Assembly: GCA_020636405.1 (NCBI GenBank)
Contig: JACJXW010000004.1
Span: forward strand, 2,840,001-2,904,000
DNA length: 64,000 nucleotides
Source: Lewinellaceae bacterium
Lineage (GTDB): Bacteria > Bacteroidota > Bacteroidia > Chitinophagales > Saprospiraceae
Direction: 5' to 3'
The position numbers and the translations under genes were made by a program. The notes beneath the pieces are model-generated. The model did not search any database, was not told the DNA's origin, and saw only the letters and a list, made by a program, of their open reading frames with translations. Shown in pieces: positions 9,662 through 20,100 of the stretch; the first letter of the stretch is position 1, and each line of letters starts with the position of its first letter.

Positions 9662-12313
9662 ATGAAAAAGGAAACTTTGGCCTACTTTTTTCTGTTTTTT
9701 TTTGGCAGTCTCCAAGCTGATGAGGCCAATCCCTTTGTTCATTTTGATTGGAGTGAACTGCCATCAATTCCTCCTGCGAAAAATAGTGTTCTCCAGCCGG
9801 GGCTGGCCGGAGCGTTCATCGGCCTGCACAATGGCGCCCTGATCATTGCCGGAGGCGCCAACTTTCCCAACGACGCCTTATTGGAAGGAGGGAAAAAAGT
9901 CTATCACCAGGATATTTATGTTCTCGAAAAGAAGGCCGACGGCGATTATCGCTGGCTGGAGGGCAGGCAGCTCTCTCTTCCAAGGAGGGCCGCCTACGGG
10001 CTTACCATTTCTACCGAGGATGGGTTGATTTGCGTTGGCGGGATGGATGAAGCGAAGCTTCTGGATGAAGCCTTTACACTAAAATGGGACTCCAATACAC
10101 AAGAAATTGAGATTTCTCCGCTGCCGCCTATACCGGTACCAATGGCCAACATGTCCGGCGGGCGGATTGGCAATAAGGTTTATGTGGCAGGCAGCCTGGA
10201 TGCCGATGGCAGCAAGCACTTCTGGAGCCTCGATTTGTCCGCCCCCGAAACAGGATGGCAAGCTCTGCCCGTTTGGGGGGGGGCGCCGCGTACTCACGCT
10301 TTTGGAGCAGTACAGAATGACGGTGATGCAGATTGTTTCTACTTGATGAAGGGGCGTTTTCGGGGTAATCAGGAAGTTAGCGTCCTTCTCACCGATACCT
10401 GGGTTTACCAGCCGAAAACGAACAGCTGGAAAGAAATAAACCCTGGAAACGACGCCGATAAGTTCCCGCTGGCAGCAGGATCGGCAGTTGCAGTAGGCGC
10501 CAATCATATCTTATTATTCGGCGGCGATGACGGGAAAATTTTTAACCGGCTGGAAAAATTCGCGGCAGATATCGAATCGGCCAATGATAGCTTACAACGC
10601 CAGCAATTGATCGGGCAAAGGAACGAGGCCCTACAAAACCATCCCGGTTTTTCAAAAGCCATCTGGGCTTTTCACACGATTACCCAGACCTGGGTTCTAA
10701 TGAGCAAGCTCCCCTCCGAAAGCCAGGTTACCACTACAGTACTGAAGTGGGACGATCGCATTATCATTCCCAGTGGTGAGATTGCGCCGGGTATCCGCAC
10801 TCCAAAGATTCTGGCAGTTCAATTGTCCCATAAGGATTCTTTCGGCACTTTGAACTATCTGGTCCTTTTCATTTACCTGGGCGTGCTTGTTGGCCTGGGT
10901 TTTGTTTTCTCCAAAAACCAGCACAGCACCGATGACTTTTTCAAAGGCGGTAACCGTATTCCCTGGTGGGCGGCAGGCCTGAGCATTTTCGGTACCCAGC
11001 TGAGCGCCATTACATTTTTGGCCATCCCTGCCAAGACCTTTGCGACCGACTGGCTCTACTTCTTTTTGATGATGACCATCATTTTTGTGGCGCCTTTTAT
11101 CATCCGCAGTTTCCTTCCATTCTACCGCCGTTTTAACCTGACCACCGCTTACGAATACCTGGAATTACGCTTTAATCTGCCCACAAGGCTGGTGGGGAGC
11201 GTTATGTATGTCTCCCTTCAGCTGGGCAGGCTGGGTATTGTATTGTTATTGCCTTCCCTGGCTTTATCCGTCGTTACAGGGATCGATGTTAAGGCCTGTA
11301 TTCTCACCATGGGGCTATTAAGCATATTGTACACTGTTCTGGGAGGGATCGAGGCCGTCATCTGGACAGATGTGCTGCAGGTCATCGTATTGCTCGGGGG
11401 GGCTTTACTCTCTCTGGTGTTGCTGTATTTCAGCCTCGATGGCCAGGAGATATCTACCTACATCGGCCAGTACGATAAAATGAAGGTCTTCAATCTTGAA
11501 CTTAGCTTTTCTAACCCCACTTTGTGGGTCGTCCTTATCGGCGGATTAGCAACCAATATTGTGCAATACGGCAGTGACCAAACCGTCATTCAGCGCTACC
11601 TGACCACCAAAGATGAGAAAAGTGCCGCCAGAGGATTAATGGCCGGCGCCTGGCTGACACTACCCGCCACTCTGATCTTTTTCTCCCTCGGTACCTTACT
11701 TTTTGTTTTTTATAAATCCAACCCGGAGCTGTTGAACCCTGCACTGGATAAAACGGACGCGATCTTTCCGTGGTACATTGCCAACAGCCTGCCACCCGGC
11801 GTTTCCGGTTTGCTCATTGCCGCTGTTTTTGCAGCTTCCATGTCCAGCCTGGATAGCAGCATGAATTCTGTGGCCACCGTCATCACGACCGATTACTTCC
11901 GCCGCCTCCGCCCCTTGAGCAGCGAATCCGCTTACCTGAGAATGGCCCGCGGTATCACTATTGGTATAGGGATAATCGGTACTGGCCTGGCGTTGTTGAT
12001 GGCTTCCTGGGGGATCTCTTCCCTCTGGGACCAGTTCAATATGATCGTCGGCCTGTTCGCCGGCGGACTGGGCGGGGTCTTCCTGCTCGGCATATTCAGT
12101 AAACGGGCCAATGGGGCCGGCGCGCTTTTTGGGTTGCTGGCCAGCGGCATCTTGCAGTACCTCATTAAAGAACACACCGGCATTCACCTGTTGATGTATG
12201 CTTTTACCGGTATGTTTATGAGCATACTGATCGGTTGGCTGGCGAGTATTGTGGCCGGCGGGGGCACGAAAGAAAAAATGAAGTACACTTATTCCGGGCT
12301 GAGAAAACAATAA
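9662..12313 (+). CDS. NanM-like kelch mutarotase fused to sodium:solute symporter
   Basis: A two-part protein of 883 residues. The start at 9662 gives a signal peptide (MKKETLAYFFLFFFGSLQA). Residues of about 25-390 form kelch repeats with the AGGANFP motif that marks the cyclically permuted N-acetylneuraminate epimerase/mutarotase NanM. From about residue 395 the protein becomes an SSS-family transporter: NYLVLFIYLGVLVGLGFVFS, then STDDFFKGGNRIPWWAAGLSIFGTQLSA, and about 13 membrane helices to the C-terminus. The expected role is to convert alpha- to beta-sialic acid in the periplasm and carry it inward with sodium. NanA begins 6 bp after its stop, supporting that substrate. Which anomer is transported, and whether the kelch part is active, is inferred. 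Confidence 0.9.
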   Translation: MKKETLAYFFLFFFGSLQADEANPFVHFDWSELPSIPPAKNSVLQPGLAGAFIGLHNGALIIAGGANFPNDALLEGGKKVYHQDIYVLEKKADGDYRWLEGRQLSLPRRAAYGLTISTEDGLICVGGMDEAKLLDEAFTLKWDSNTQEIEISPLPPIPVPMANMSGGRIGNKVYVAGSLDADGSKHFWSLDLSAPETGWQALPVWGGAPRTHAFGAVQNDGDADCFYLMKGRFRGNQEVSVLLTDTWVYQPKTNSWKEINPGNDADKFPLAAGSAVAVGANHILLFGGDDGKIFNRLEKFAADIESANDSLQRQQLIGQRNEALQNHPGFSKAIWAFHTITQTWVLMSKLPSESQVTTTVLKWDDRIIIPSGEIAPGIRTPKILAVQLSHKDSFGTLNYLVLFIYLGVLVGLGFVFSKNQHSTDDFFKGGNRIPWWAAGLSIFGTQLSAITFLAIPAKTFATDWLYFFLMMTIIFVAPFIIRSFLPFYRRFNLTTAYEYLELRFNLPTRLVGSVMYVSLQLGRLGIVLLLPSLALSVVTGIDVKACILTMGLLSILYTVLGGIEAVIWTDVLQVIVLLGGALLSLVLLYFSLDGQEISTYIGQYDKMKVFNLELSFSNPTLWVVLIGGLATNIVQYGSDQTVIQRYLTTKDEKSAARGLMAGAWLTLPATLIFFSLGTLLFVFYKSNPELLNPALDKTDAIFPWYIANSLPPGVSGLLIAAVFAASMSSLDSSMNSVATVITTDYFRRLRPLSSESAYLRMARGITIGIGIIGTGLALLMASWGISSLWDQFNMIVGLFAGGLGGVFLLGIFSKRANGAGALFGLLASGILQYLIKEHTGIHLLMYAFTGMFMSILIGWLASIVAGGGTKEKMKYTYSGLRKQ

Positions 12314-12319
12314 TTTCAG

Positions 12320-13231
12320 ATGAAAAGGTTAAAAGGATTAATTGCCGCCCCTTTCACTCCTATGGATGACAACGGGGAATTAGTATTGGAAAAAATAGAT
12401 GAACTGGCGAGCTTGTATGAAAAGAATGGGGTTGCCGGCGCATTTATCTGCGGTTCGACAGGAGAGGGGGTTTCCCTTACTGTTGAAGAAAAAAGGCAGG
12501 TGATGGAACGCTGGGGCAAGGTAAAAGGGGATAGGATAAAGGCTTTGTTCATGCTGGGAGGCACCTGCCTCAAAGAGATGCAGGATCTTGCCATCCACGC
12601 CAGGGAGTGCGGCCTGGACGGCATTTCCATACTATGCCCCTTTTATTTTAAACCGGGCACTGAAGCTCAATTGGTTGACTTTTGCGGGCATGTTGCCGAC
12701 ACCGTACCCGACATGCCTTTTTATTACTACCATATCCCTGCTCTAACCGGCGGCCATTTCTCTATGGCGCGCTTCCTTGCCCTGGCAGACGGGAAGATCC
12801 CCAATCTGGCGGGTATTAAATTCACCGCCCCGGATATCATGGATTACCACGCCTGCCGGATGTTCAAAAACGGCAAGTATGATATGTTGTGGGGAATAGA
12901 CGAAGCCCTGCTTTCCGGCCTTGCCGCCGGCGCCGAAGGAGCCGTGGGAAGCACCTATAATTATGCTGCTCCCCTGTATAACAAGATCATCGAGGCTTTT
13001 CAGAATAGGGACTTTACCGAGGCGGAACGCCTTCAGCGATCGTCGGTCAGAATGGTGGAACTCCTGGTCAAATATGGAGGCACAGGGGCCGGAAAAGCCT
13101 TTATGAAGTTAATCGGCCTGGATTGCGGGCAGTTTCGCCCCCCGGTTTACTCCCCCTCGGCGGAACAAATCAGGGCATTAGAAAAGGAGCTACAAGAAAT
13201 CGGCTTTTTTGATTTTTGCAGTAAGATCTGA
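12320..13231 (+). CDS. nanA: N-acetylneuraminate lyase
   Basis: A cytoplasmic class I aldolase of the DHDPS/NAL family that splits N-acetylneuraminate into N-acetylmannosamine and pyruvate. The 303-residue length fits. The substrate carboxylate loop GSTGE is at residues 46-50. Tyr137 in YYYHIPALTG and the Schiff-base Lys167 in AGIKFT correspond to the catalytic Tyr137 and Lys165 of the E. coli enzyme. The YxIPALxG form favours NAL over dihydrodipicolinate synthase. It starts 6 bp after the symporter stop and is followed 37 bp later by the hexosaminidase, so it is part of the same operon. The epimerase (NanE) and kinase that would use the ManNAc are not in this window. Confidence 0.94.
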   Translation: MKRLKGLIAAPFTPMDDNGELVLEKIDELASLYEKNGVAGAFICGSTGEGVSLTVEEKRQVMERWGKVKGDRIKALFMLGGTCLKEMQDLAIHARECGLDGISILCPFYFKPGTEAQLVDFCGHVADTVPDMPFYYYHIPALTGGHFSMARFLALADGKIPNLAGIKFTAPDIMDYHACRMFKNGKYDMLWGIDEALLSGLAAGAEGAVGSTYNYAAPLYNKIIEAFQNRDFTEAERLQRSSVRMVELLVKYGGTGAGKAFMKLIGLDCGQFRPPVYSPSAEQIRALEKELQEIGFFDFCSKI

Positions 13232-13268
13232 TCGGATAAAGGCCTAATAATGCTTTAATGCTTCCATC

Positions 13269-15320
13269 ATGAAAAGAAATGCAGCGCTTCTTTCATTGTT
13301 CCTTCTTTTTATCTCAGCTTACGCTCAGAAGGGCGGGGCGTTTGATGCCAAATTTACGGCAGAGTACCTGGATAATGCCCCGGCTGAGCTGATCCCTTTC
13401 CCCCAGGAAATAAGCTGGAATAAGGAGTGGATGGAAATACAAAGCTTGTATAGCGATGGAGTGCTACCCGCGGCCCTGGCTGAAGAATGGGCCAGCATCG
13501 TTCTTTCTTTCAACCTTCAAGAGAACCGGGAAGAAGGCCTGGCCATCGTATTCAGAGACAATGAAACGATGGCGCCTGAAGCCTATCGGCTGACGGTATC
13601 CCGGCGGCGGATCGAGGTACAGTCTGCTACCGACGCGGGCCGCTTTTACGCCCTTCAAACCCTCAGACAGTTGATCCGGAAAGGAGATGGACGGTGCCGG
13701 ATTCCGCTTTGTGAGATCAGGGACTGGCCCGCGTACGCTGTCCGAGGTTATATGCTGGATGTCGGCCGTAATTTCCAAAGCATGGCTTCTCTTAAAAAGC
13801 AACTGGATATCATGGGAAGGTATAAACTCAACACCTTTCACTGGCACCTTACCGACCGGCCGGCCTGGCGCATAGAGAGTAAGCGATACCCTCAGCTTAC
13901 TAGTGCCGCCAACCACCGTCCTACCCGTGATCCGGGCCTGTTCTACTCCTACGATGATATCCGCGAGTTGATCGAATATGCCCGAAAAAAGCATATTGCC
14001 ATTATCCCCGAGATCGACATGCCGGGCCATAGCGACGCTTTTGTGAAAGCTATGGGTGTCAGGATGGAATCCGAGGAGGGCATGAAGATACTCGAAAACA
14101 TCCTCCATGAATTTTTTTCCGAAATACCCAAGCCTGATTGCCCCGTTATCCATCTCGGCTCTGATGAAGTGAGGATCGACAACCCGGAGGAGTTTATTTC
14201 GAGAATGGTTGGCGCCTGTGAAGCCAACGGCCGGCAGGTAGTCATCTGGAACCCCGGCCTGGGCGCCGGAGACAATGTTATTCGTCAAACCTGGCAAAGC
14301 AAGCACCTGGCCCAAGGAGATTTCCAGGAAATTGATTCCTGGAACAACTATGTTAACAATGGGGAACCGATGACGCAGGTGCAAAGGCTATTCTTCAAAC
14401 CCATAGGATACCCTTCCGGAAACGAAATCATCGGGGGCATACTCTGTTTCTGGCCCGACGTCAACCTTGGCAATGAATCCGATGCCTTTAGCCAAAACCC
14501 GGTTTATCCTTCCCTGCTCACTTATGCCTGGGCCACCTGGACAGCAGACGTGCTCAAAGCTCCCGAGGCATACTATATGGTATTGCCACCCCAGGGTAGT
14601 CCGGCTTTTAAGTATTTCGCCGTATTTGAGAAAATGCTGGCCCACCACAAAAATGAATTTTTTGCCGGCGAACCATTCCCGTATTTCCGGCAAACGGATA
14701 AATCGTGGAAGCTTATAGGGCCATTCAAAAAGAACAGGAACGGCCGCTTTCTGAAGGAAACCAAGTCCGTTTATATTTACCGGGGAAGGAAATTGGTGTG
14801 GCAGGAAGCTACGGGCAATACCCTGGTTATTAATGACCGCTTCCGGCTGGGGGGGTACTATCCCGAGGCCAAGCCAGGCGAAACCGTTTATGCCCTTTCT
14901 TATATCTACTCGGATAAAAACCGGATAGCCAAAGCGTGGATCGGTTTTGAAACGCCAATGAGGTCCAACAGAACCTATACCGGCATTCCAAAACTGGGCA
15001 GTTGGGATCCAAGCGGAGGAGCGATATGGATAAACGATGAGCCCCTGCCTCCGCTTGGATGGGAAAACCCCGGATGGAAGCCTTCCAAAAAGGAAGGTTG
15101 GGGCTCTGCTCAGGATCAGGAGATCCCCTGGCGTAAAGAGGAGCTTTACTGGACCCGGCAACCGGCTGAAGTCCCGCTGAAAAAAGGTTGGAACAAGGTC
15201 CTGGCCAGGATACCCTGCTCTTCCAGCTATCAAAACTGGATGTTTACTTTTGTTCCTATAGATATGGAGGGGCTTAGGTTTTCCACCAACCCGGCGGAAT
15301 ACGCTACTTATGACCATTAG
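13269..15320 (+). CDS. Beta-N-acetylhexosaminidase, GH20
   Basis: An exported glycoside hydrolase that releases terminal GlcNAc/GalNAc. A signal peptide (MKRNAALLSLFLLFISAYAQ) is followed by the GH20b N-terminal domain. The TIM barrel begins at RGYMLDVGRNFQ (about residue 160) and includes FHWHLTDRPAWRIE and IPEIDMPGHSDAF. The catalytic Asp299-Glu300 pair lies in HLGSDEV, a GS variant of the usual GGDE. The C-terminal third (about residues 480-683) looks like an accessory beta domain. The protein ends normally, but its last codons overlap the start of a short remnant frame at 15310. Its place between lyase and sialidase implies that it trims HexNAc exposed after sialic acid and galactose are removed. 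Confidence 0.92.
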   Translation: MKRNAALLSLFLLFISAYAQKGGAFDAKFTAEYLDNAPAELIPFPQEISWNKEWMEIQSLYSDGVLPAALAEEWASIVLSFNLQENREEGLAIVFRDNETMAPEAYRLTVSRRRIEVQSATDAGRFYALQTLRQLIRKGDGRCRIPLCEIRDWPAYAVRGYMLDVGRNFQSMASLKKQLDIMGRYKLNTFHWHLTDRPAWRIESKRYPQLTSAANHRPTRDPGLFYSYDDIRELIEYARKKHIAIIPEIDMPGHSDAFVKAMGVRMESEEGMKILENILHEFFSEIPKPDCPVIHLGSDEVRIDNPEEFISRMVGACEANGRQVVIWNPGLGAGDNVIRQTWQSKHLAQGDFQEIDSWNNYVNNGEPMTQVQRLFFKPIGYPSGNEIIGGILCFWPDVNLGNESDAFSQNPVYPSLLTYAWATWTADVLKAPEAYYMVLPPQGSPAFKYFAVFEKMLAHHKNEFFAGEPFPYFRQTDKSWKLIGPFKKNRNGRFLKETKSVYIYRGRKLVWQEATGNTLVINDRFRLGGYYPEAKPGETVYALSYIYSDKNRIAKAWIGFETPMRSNRTYTGIPKLGSWDPSGGAIWINDEPLPPLGWENPGWKPSKKEGWGSAQDQEIPWRKEELYWTRQPAEVPLKKGWNKVLARIPCSSSYQNWMFTFVPIDMEGLRFSTNPAEYATYDH

Positions 15321-15411
15321 AGGAAATCCCATTTCGAACGATGGCCTGCACCTGAACGGAGATGGATACCAACTATGGGCCGAAATGATACAATCCTACA
15401 TTCAAAAATGA
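15310..15411 (+). pseudogene. C-terminal remnant of an SGNH/GDSL esterase
   Basis: A 33-codon frame (ATG 15310, TGA 15409) encodes MTIRGNPISNDGLHLNGDGY followed by QLWAEMIQSYIQK. The DGLHLNGDGY..W segment is the final conserved block of SGNH/GDSL esterases, carrying the catalytic Asp and His, and it ends as those proteins normally end. The rest of the enzyme is missing. It overlaps the 3' end of the hexosaminidase in another frame and stops 4 bp before the sialidase ATG. GDSL esterases often sit beside GH20 and GH33 genes in Bacteroidota sialic-acid loci, so an in-operon deletion that left the tail is the simplest reading. The fragment is too short to be an enzyme. Confidence 0.75.
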
Positions 15412-15415
15412 GATC

Positions 15416-17038
15416 ATGAAAAGTTTCACTTTGCTTCTTCTGTCCGCTTCTATATTTCTGTCCGGCAGCTGCAATCAGAAAAAAGCTTTGACAGGGCCCG
15501 ATGGCCCGGCCATCTCCGCCGTCAATGAGGTGGAAGCCTATTCTCCCGTGTTTCCCGTGCTTATCGGTAAGGAGAACAACCCGGTTTTCCGGATAAATAT
15601 AAAAGTTTCGGAAACGGAAGAAGCGCCGAAGGTGGCCGGGATAAGGGCCAGCCTGGCGGGGACTACCCATCTGGCGGATCTTGTTTCGGTAAAGGTATTC
15701 TATACTTCCGGCGAACCCGATTTTTCCGAGGGGGATCTATTCGGCGAGTCTGCCCCACAGGCAGAACAACTCACGATCACTGGCAGCCAGCCGCTCAGGC
15801 CGGGAGACAATTACTTCTGGCTGTCGCTTTCCATCAATGCTACGGCGGATCTACTCCATAAAGTGGGGGCAGAGGCCATTGGCGTAAATTTGGGGGCCGA
15901 AACATTGGCTATACCCACCCCGGAGCAACCTGTCCCTAAACGGTTGGGCCATGCCCTCCGGCGATATGGCGACGAAGGGGTTGACACTTACCGGATTCCC
16001 GGCCTGGCAACGACCAATGAAGGAACGCTCATCGCTGTCTATGATATCCGTTATAATAGTAGTGTAGACCTACAGGAAGACGTTGACGTGGGCATGAGCC
16101 GCAGTACTGACGGCGGCCAGAGTTGGGAGCCAATGAAGATCATAATGGATATGGGGGAATGGGGCGGCAGGCCTCAGGAGGAGAATGGAATTGGGGACCC
16201 CGCCGTGCTGGTCGACCGGCAGACAAACACCATTTGGGTGGCCGCCCTGTGGGCACACGGGCAGCCCGGCCAACGCACCTGGTGGGCCTCCCAACCTGGA
16301 ATCAGCCCGGAAACAACAGGGCAACTGATGTTGACAAAAAGTACGGATGACGGCCTCTCTTGGTCAGAACCTATCAACATAACGAAACAGGTGAAAAAAC
16401 CAGAATGGTTTCTTGCTTTCCAGGGCCCGGGTAAGGGCATCACCATGGAAGATGGCACACTGGTCTTTCCCGCCCAGTTCAAAGATGAAGAACAAATGCC
16501 CCATTCTACCCTCATCTACAGCAAAGACAGGGGCGAAACCTGGCATATAGGTACGGGCGCCAAATCCAATACCACCGAAGCCCAGATCGTAGAATTATCA
16601 GATGGCGCCCTGATGCTGAATATGCGGGACAACCGGGGCAGCGGCCCAAATGGCAGAAACGGCACCGGCGCCCGTTCGGTGGCCATTACCACTGACCTGG
16701 GGCAAACATGGACGGAGCATTCCTCTTCCCGGGAGGCATTGCCCGAACCCGTCTGCATGGCAAGCCTGATCAGCCATTCTATGGAGAAAAACGGAAAAAA
16801 ACTCCTGCTGTTCTCCAATCCGGCCGATCGTTACGTCCGGCACAATATGACTATTAAAATAAGCGAAGACGAAGGTTTCTCCTGGCCGGAAAAATACCAT
16901 ACTTTAGTTGATGAGGGAACGGGCAGAGGGTATTCCTGCCTGACGAGTATTGATGAAAACACCATCGGGATCTTATATGAAGGCAGTCAGGCGGATCTGG
17001 TTTTTCAGAAAATACGATTAGAGGAGTTGATGGAATAA
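15416..17038 (+). CDS. nanH: Exo-alpha-sialidase, GH33, lipoprotein
   Basis: Releases terminal sialic acid from glycoconjugates. The signal peptide ends in LSGSC, so the protein should be lipid-anchored, probably at the surface. Residues of about 35-165 form the small N-terminal BNR-associated beta domain found in Bacteroides sialidases. The catalytic propeller starts at about 180 with the YRIPGL motif (Arg193 of the arginine triad). Five Asp-boxes are visible: SRSTDGGQSW, TKSTDDGLSW, YSKDRGETW, TTDLGQTW and SEDEGFSW. Length is 540 residues, typical of the family. It lies between the hexosaminidase and the beta-galactosidase in one run of plus-strand genes. Confidence 0.93.
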   Translation: MKSFTLLLLSASIFLSGSCNQKKALTGPDGPAISAVNEVEAYSPVFPVLIGKENNPVFRINIKVSETEEAPKVAGIRASLAGTTHLADLVSVKVFYTSGEPDFSEGDLFGESAPQAEQLTITGSQPLRPGDNYFWLSLSINATADLLHKVGAEAIGVNLGAETLAIPTPEQPVPKRLGHALRRYGDEGVDTYRIPGLATTNEGTLIAVYDIRYNSSVDLQEDVDVGMSRSTDGGQSWEPMKIIMDMGEWGGRPQEENGIGDPAVLVDRQTNTIWVAALWAHGQPGQRTWWASQPGISPETTGQLMLTKSTDDGLSWSEPINITKQVKKPEWFLAFQGPGKGITMEDGTLVFPAQFKDEEQMPHSTLIYSKDRGETWHIGTGAKSNTTEAQIVELSDGALMLNMRDNRGSGPNGRNGTGARSVAITTDLGQTWTEHSSSREALPEPVCMASLISHSMEKNGKKLLLFSNPADRYVRHNMTIKISEDEGFSWPEKYHTLVDEGTGRGYSCLTSIDENTIGILYEGSQADLVFQKIRLEELME

Positions 17039-17100
17039 AAAAGGGAATGCTGAGGTTATTGACACACTCAAAGCCAAAACTCAAATATAAACGGGCAACT

Positions 17101-20100
17101 ATGGATATGCATTCATCAATTAAAAAAGTAGTTTTCCTTTTGGGTTTGTTCATCACGGCCAAGGGCGCTGCGCAAAGCCAAAGGCCTGTCCCTGATTGGG
17201 AAAACCCAGCTGTTTTCGAGATCAATAAAATGCCGGCTCATGCCGATGCCTTTCCTTACGAAAATGCCGGGCTGGCCCTGAAAAACGGCCGCAGTAAATC
17301 CAAATGGTTCCAATCCATGAATGGCCTTTGGAAGTTCCACTGGGTAAGCAGGCCACAGGACAGGCCGGTCGGGTTTCAGGAAAAGTCGTTTGATGATAAG
17401 GATTGGGATGATCTTCCTGTGCCCGCCAACTGGGAAGTCAATGGCTATGGCATTCCTATATATGTGAACCAGCCTTATGAGTTCGGGCCCCGGCAGCCTC
17501 GCCCCCCCTATATTCCGGACGATCACAATCCGGTAGGCTCCTATCGCAAATGGTTTGACCTGGATGAAGAATGGTTGCAACGGCAGGTTATCATTCACCT
17601 GGGCGCCGTCAAATCTGCCTTTTACATCTGGGTGAACGGCAGAAAGGTGGGCTACAGCCAGGACAGTAAGTTGCCAGCCGAATTTGATATCACCCCTTAT
17701 GTCCAGCCGGGAAAAAACCTCGTTGCCCTCGAAGTCTACCGATGGAGCGACGGCAGCTACCTCGAGTGTCAGGATTTCTGGCGCATCAGTGGAATCGAGA
17801 GGGATGTTTATGTTTACGCCCTGCCCAAAGTGCACCTGTACGATTATTTTGTAAAAGCCGGCCTCGATGAATCTTACCAGGACGGTGTTCTGGGACTGGA
17901 GCTTTCTTTCAGGGATTTCAGGGAAACCAGGGCCGATCTGTCCGGGTACAGCATTGAGGTGCGGTTACAGGATGCGGAAGGCCGGGCCATTTTGACCCGG
18001 CAGGCGCCTCTTGCTTTGAGTGAAAAGAACCAGTTCTTCCTTCAACAGGATATTTCGGGGCCCCGGCAGTGGTCGGCGGAAACGCCCTATCTCTACGACC
18101 TGTTGCTAACGCTCCGCGATAGAGAAAACAGCATTATTGAAGTAATTTCCCACAAAGTAGGTTTTCGAAAAGTAGAGATCAGGGGCAGCCAGTTTTTAGT
18201 CAATGGGAAAGCGGTTTATTTCAAGGGGGTTAATCGCCATGAACACGACCCTGTCACGGGGCATGTGATCTCGAGGGAAAGCATGATCAGGGATATTCAA
18301 CTGATGAAACAGGCTAACATCAATGCAGTGCGCACCTCTCATTACCCTAATGCCCCACTGTGGTACCGGCTCTGTGATGAATACGGCCTGTATGTGATCG
18401 ACGAAGCCAATATTGAGTCGCATGGCATGGGATATGCGCTCCACCGCACCTTAGGCAACAACCCCGAATGGAAACAGGCTCACCTTGCCCGCGTAATGGG
18501 AATGGTGGAACGAGACAAGAACCACGCCTGCATTGTAGGCTGGTCAATGGGCAATGAAGCCGGCAACGGCGTCAACTTCTACGCCTGCTACGACCGCATG
18601 AAAGATCGGGATAATACCAGGCCTGTCCAATATGAGAGAGCTTCAGTCGGCTGGGGCCCATCTACTCATTTTGAATGGAACTCGGATATAGTATGCCCGA
18701 TGTACCCATCGGTTAAAGACCTGCAGGCCATTGCCGGCAATGAACCCACCCGCCCGTTGATCCTGTGCGAATATGCGCACGCTATGGGCAACAGCGTTGG
18801 AAATTTCCAGGAATACTGGGATGAATTTTACGCCCACCCAACCATGCAGGGCGGCTTCATCTGGGACTGGGTGGACCAGGGCCTGCTCAAGGTGACGGCT
18901 GCCGGCGATACCATCTATGCTTACGGTGGAGATTACGGCGGGGAGGATGTGCCCAGCGACAACAACTTTTTGTGCAACGGCATTATTCAGCCGGATCGCC
19001 ACCCGAACCCTCATTACTGGGAAATAAAAAAGGTACACCAAAATGTTCATACCAGGCTGTCAGATCCAGTTCATGGGCAACTCGTCATTACCAACCGCTA
19101 CAGCTTTATTTCACTGGAAAACTTTTATCTGGATTGGGAGATCACGGCAAACGGAAAGGTGGTGGAAAAGGGCCGGAAGGGAGATCTGGACGTCGCCTCC
19201 GGCGAAACTCGGGAGCTAAACCTGGGGTATACCCTGAACAAGCAACCGGGTGTTGAGTATTTGCTGTCCGTATTCTACAAAACTAAAAAAGGGGACATGG
19301 CTGTCCCGCAAGACTTTACTCTGGCTTCGGAACAATTTATTCTGGAAGCGCCCGCCGTTCTGCCGGTACCTCAAAACGGGGCTTTTACTGGCCTGGAGAT
19401 GGCCGAAACAAATACGCAGATCGATATTGTCGGAAAAAACTTCTCCATTGTTTTTGATAAAAAACGGGGAGGCATCACTTCCCTTCGATTTGAAGGCACC
19501 GAGTATGTGCAACGGGCCCTGCAGCCCAACTTCTGGCGGCCGCCTACCGACAACGATTTTGGCGCCTCATTTCCTGAGAAGCTGAAGGCCTGGAAAAACC
19601 CGTGCGACACCCAACCTGTGGTGACGTCGGAAAGAACCGCTTCGGGAGCTATCAGGCTGGCCGTTCAAGTGCCCTGCCTTTCCAATAATGCCCGGTTGGA
19701 CAATACTTACATTATTTATCCTGACGGCCTGGTGAAGGTGGAGCAGTCACTGGATACCTACTACGGTGATTACCCTATGCTTCCTAAATTCGGGATGAGC
19801 ATGGAACTGCCCTCCGGGTTTGGCCTGATGGAGTGGTATGGCCGCGGGCCTCACGAATCGTATGAGGACCGAAAAACGAGCGCCTTTATCGGGCGGTATA
19901 GCGGTTCGGTATCGGCGCAGTTCCATCCTTACATCCGGCCTCAGGAAACCGGCAACAAAACTGATGTACGCTGGATGTGCCTCAGTACTAAAGGCGGCCA
20001 GGGGTTGCTGATCGCCGGGGCGCAACCTTTGAGCATGAGCGCCTGGCACTACAAAGCCGAAGACCTCGATCCCGGACAGGAGAAAGGGCAAACCCATCAC

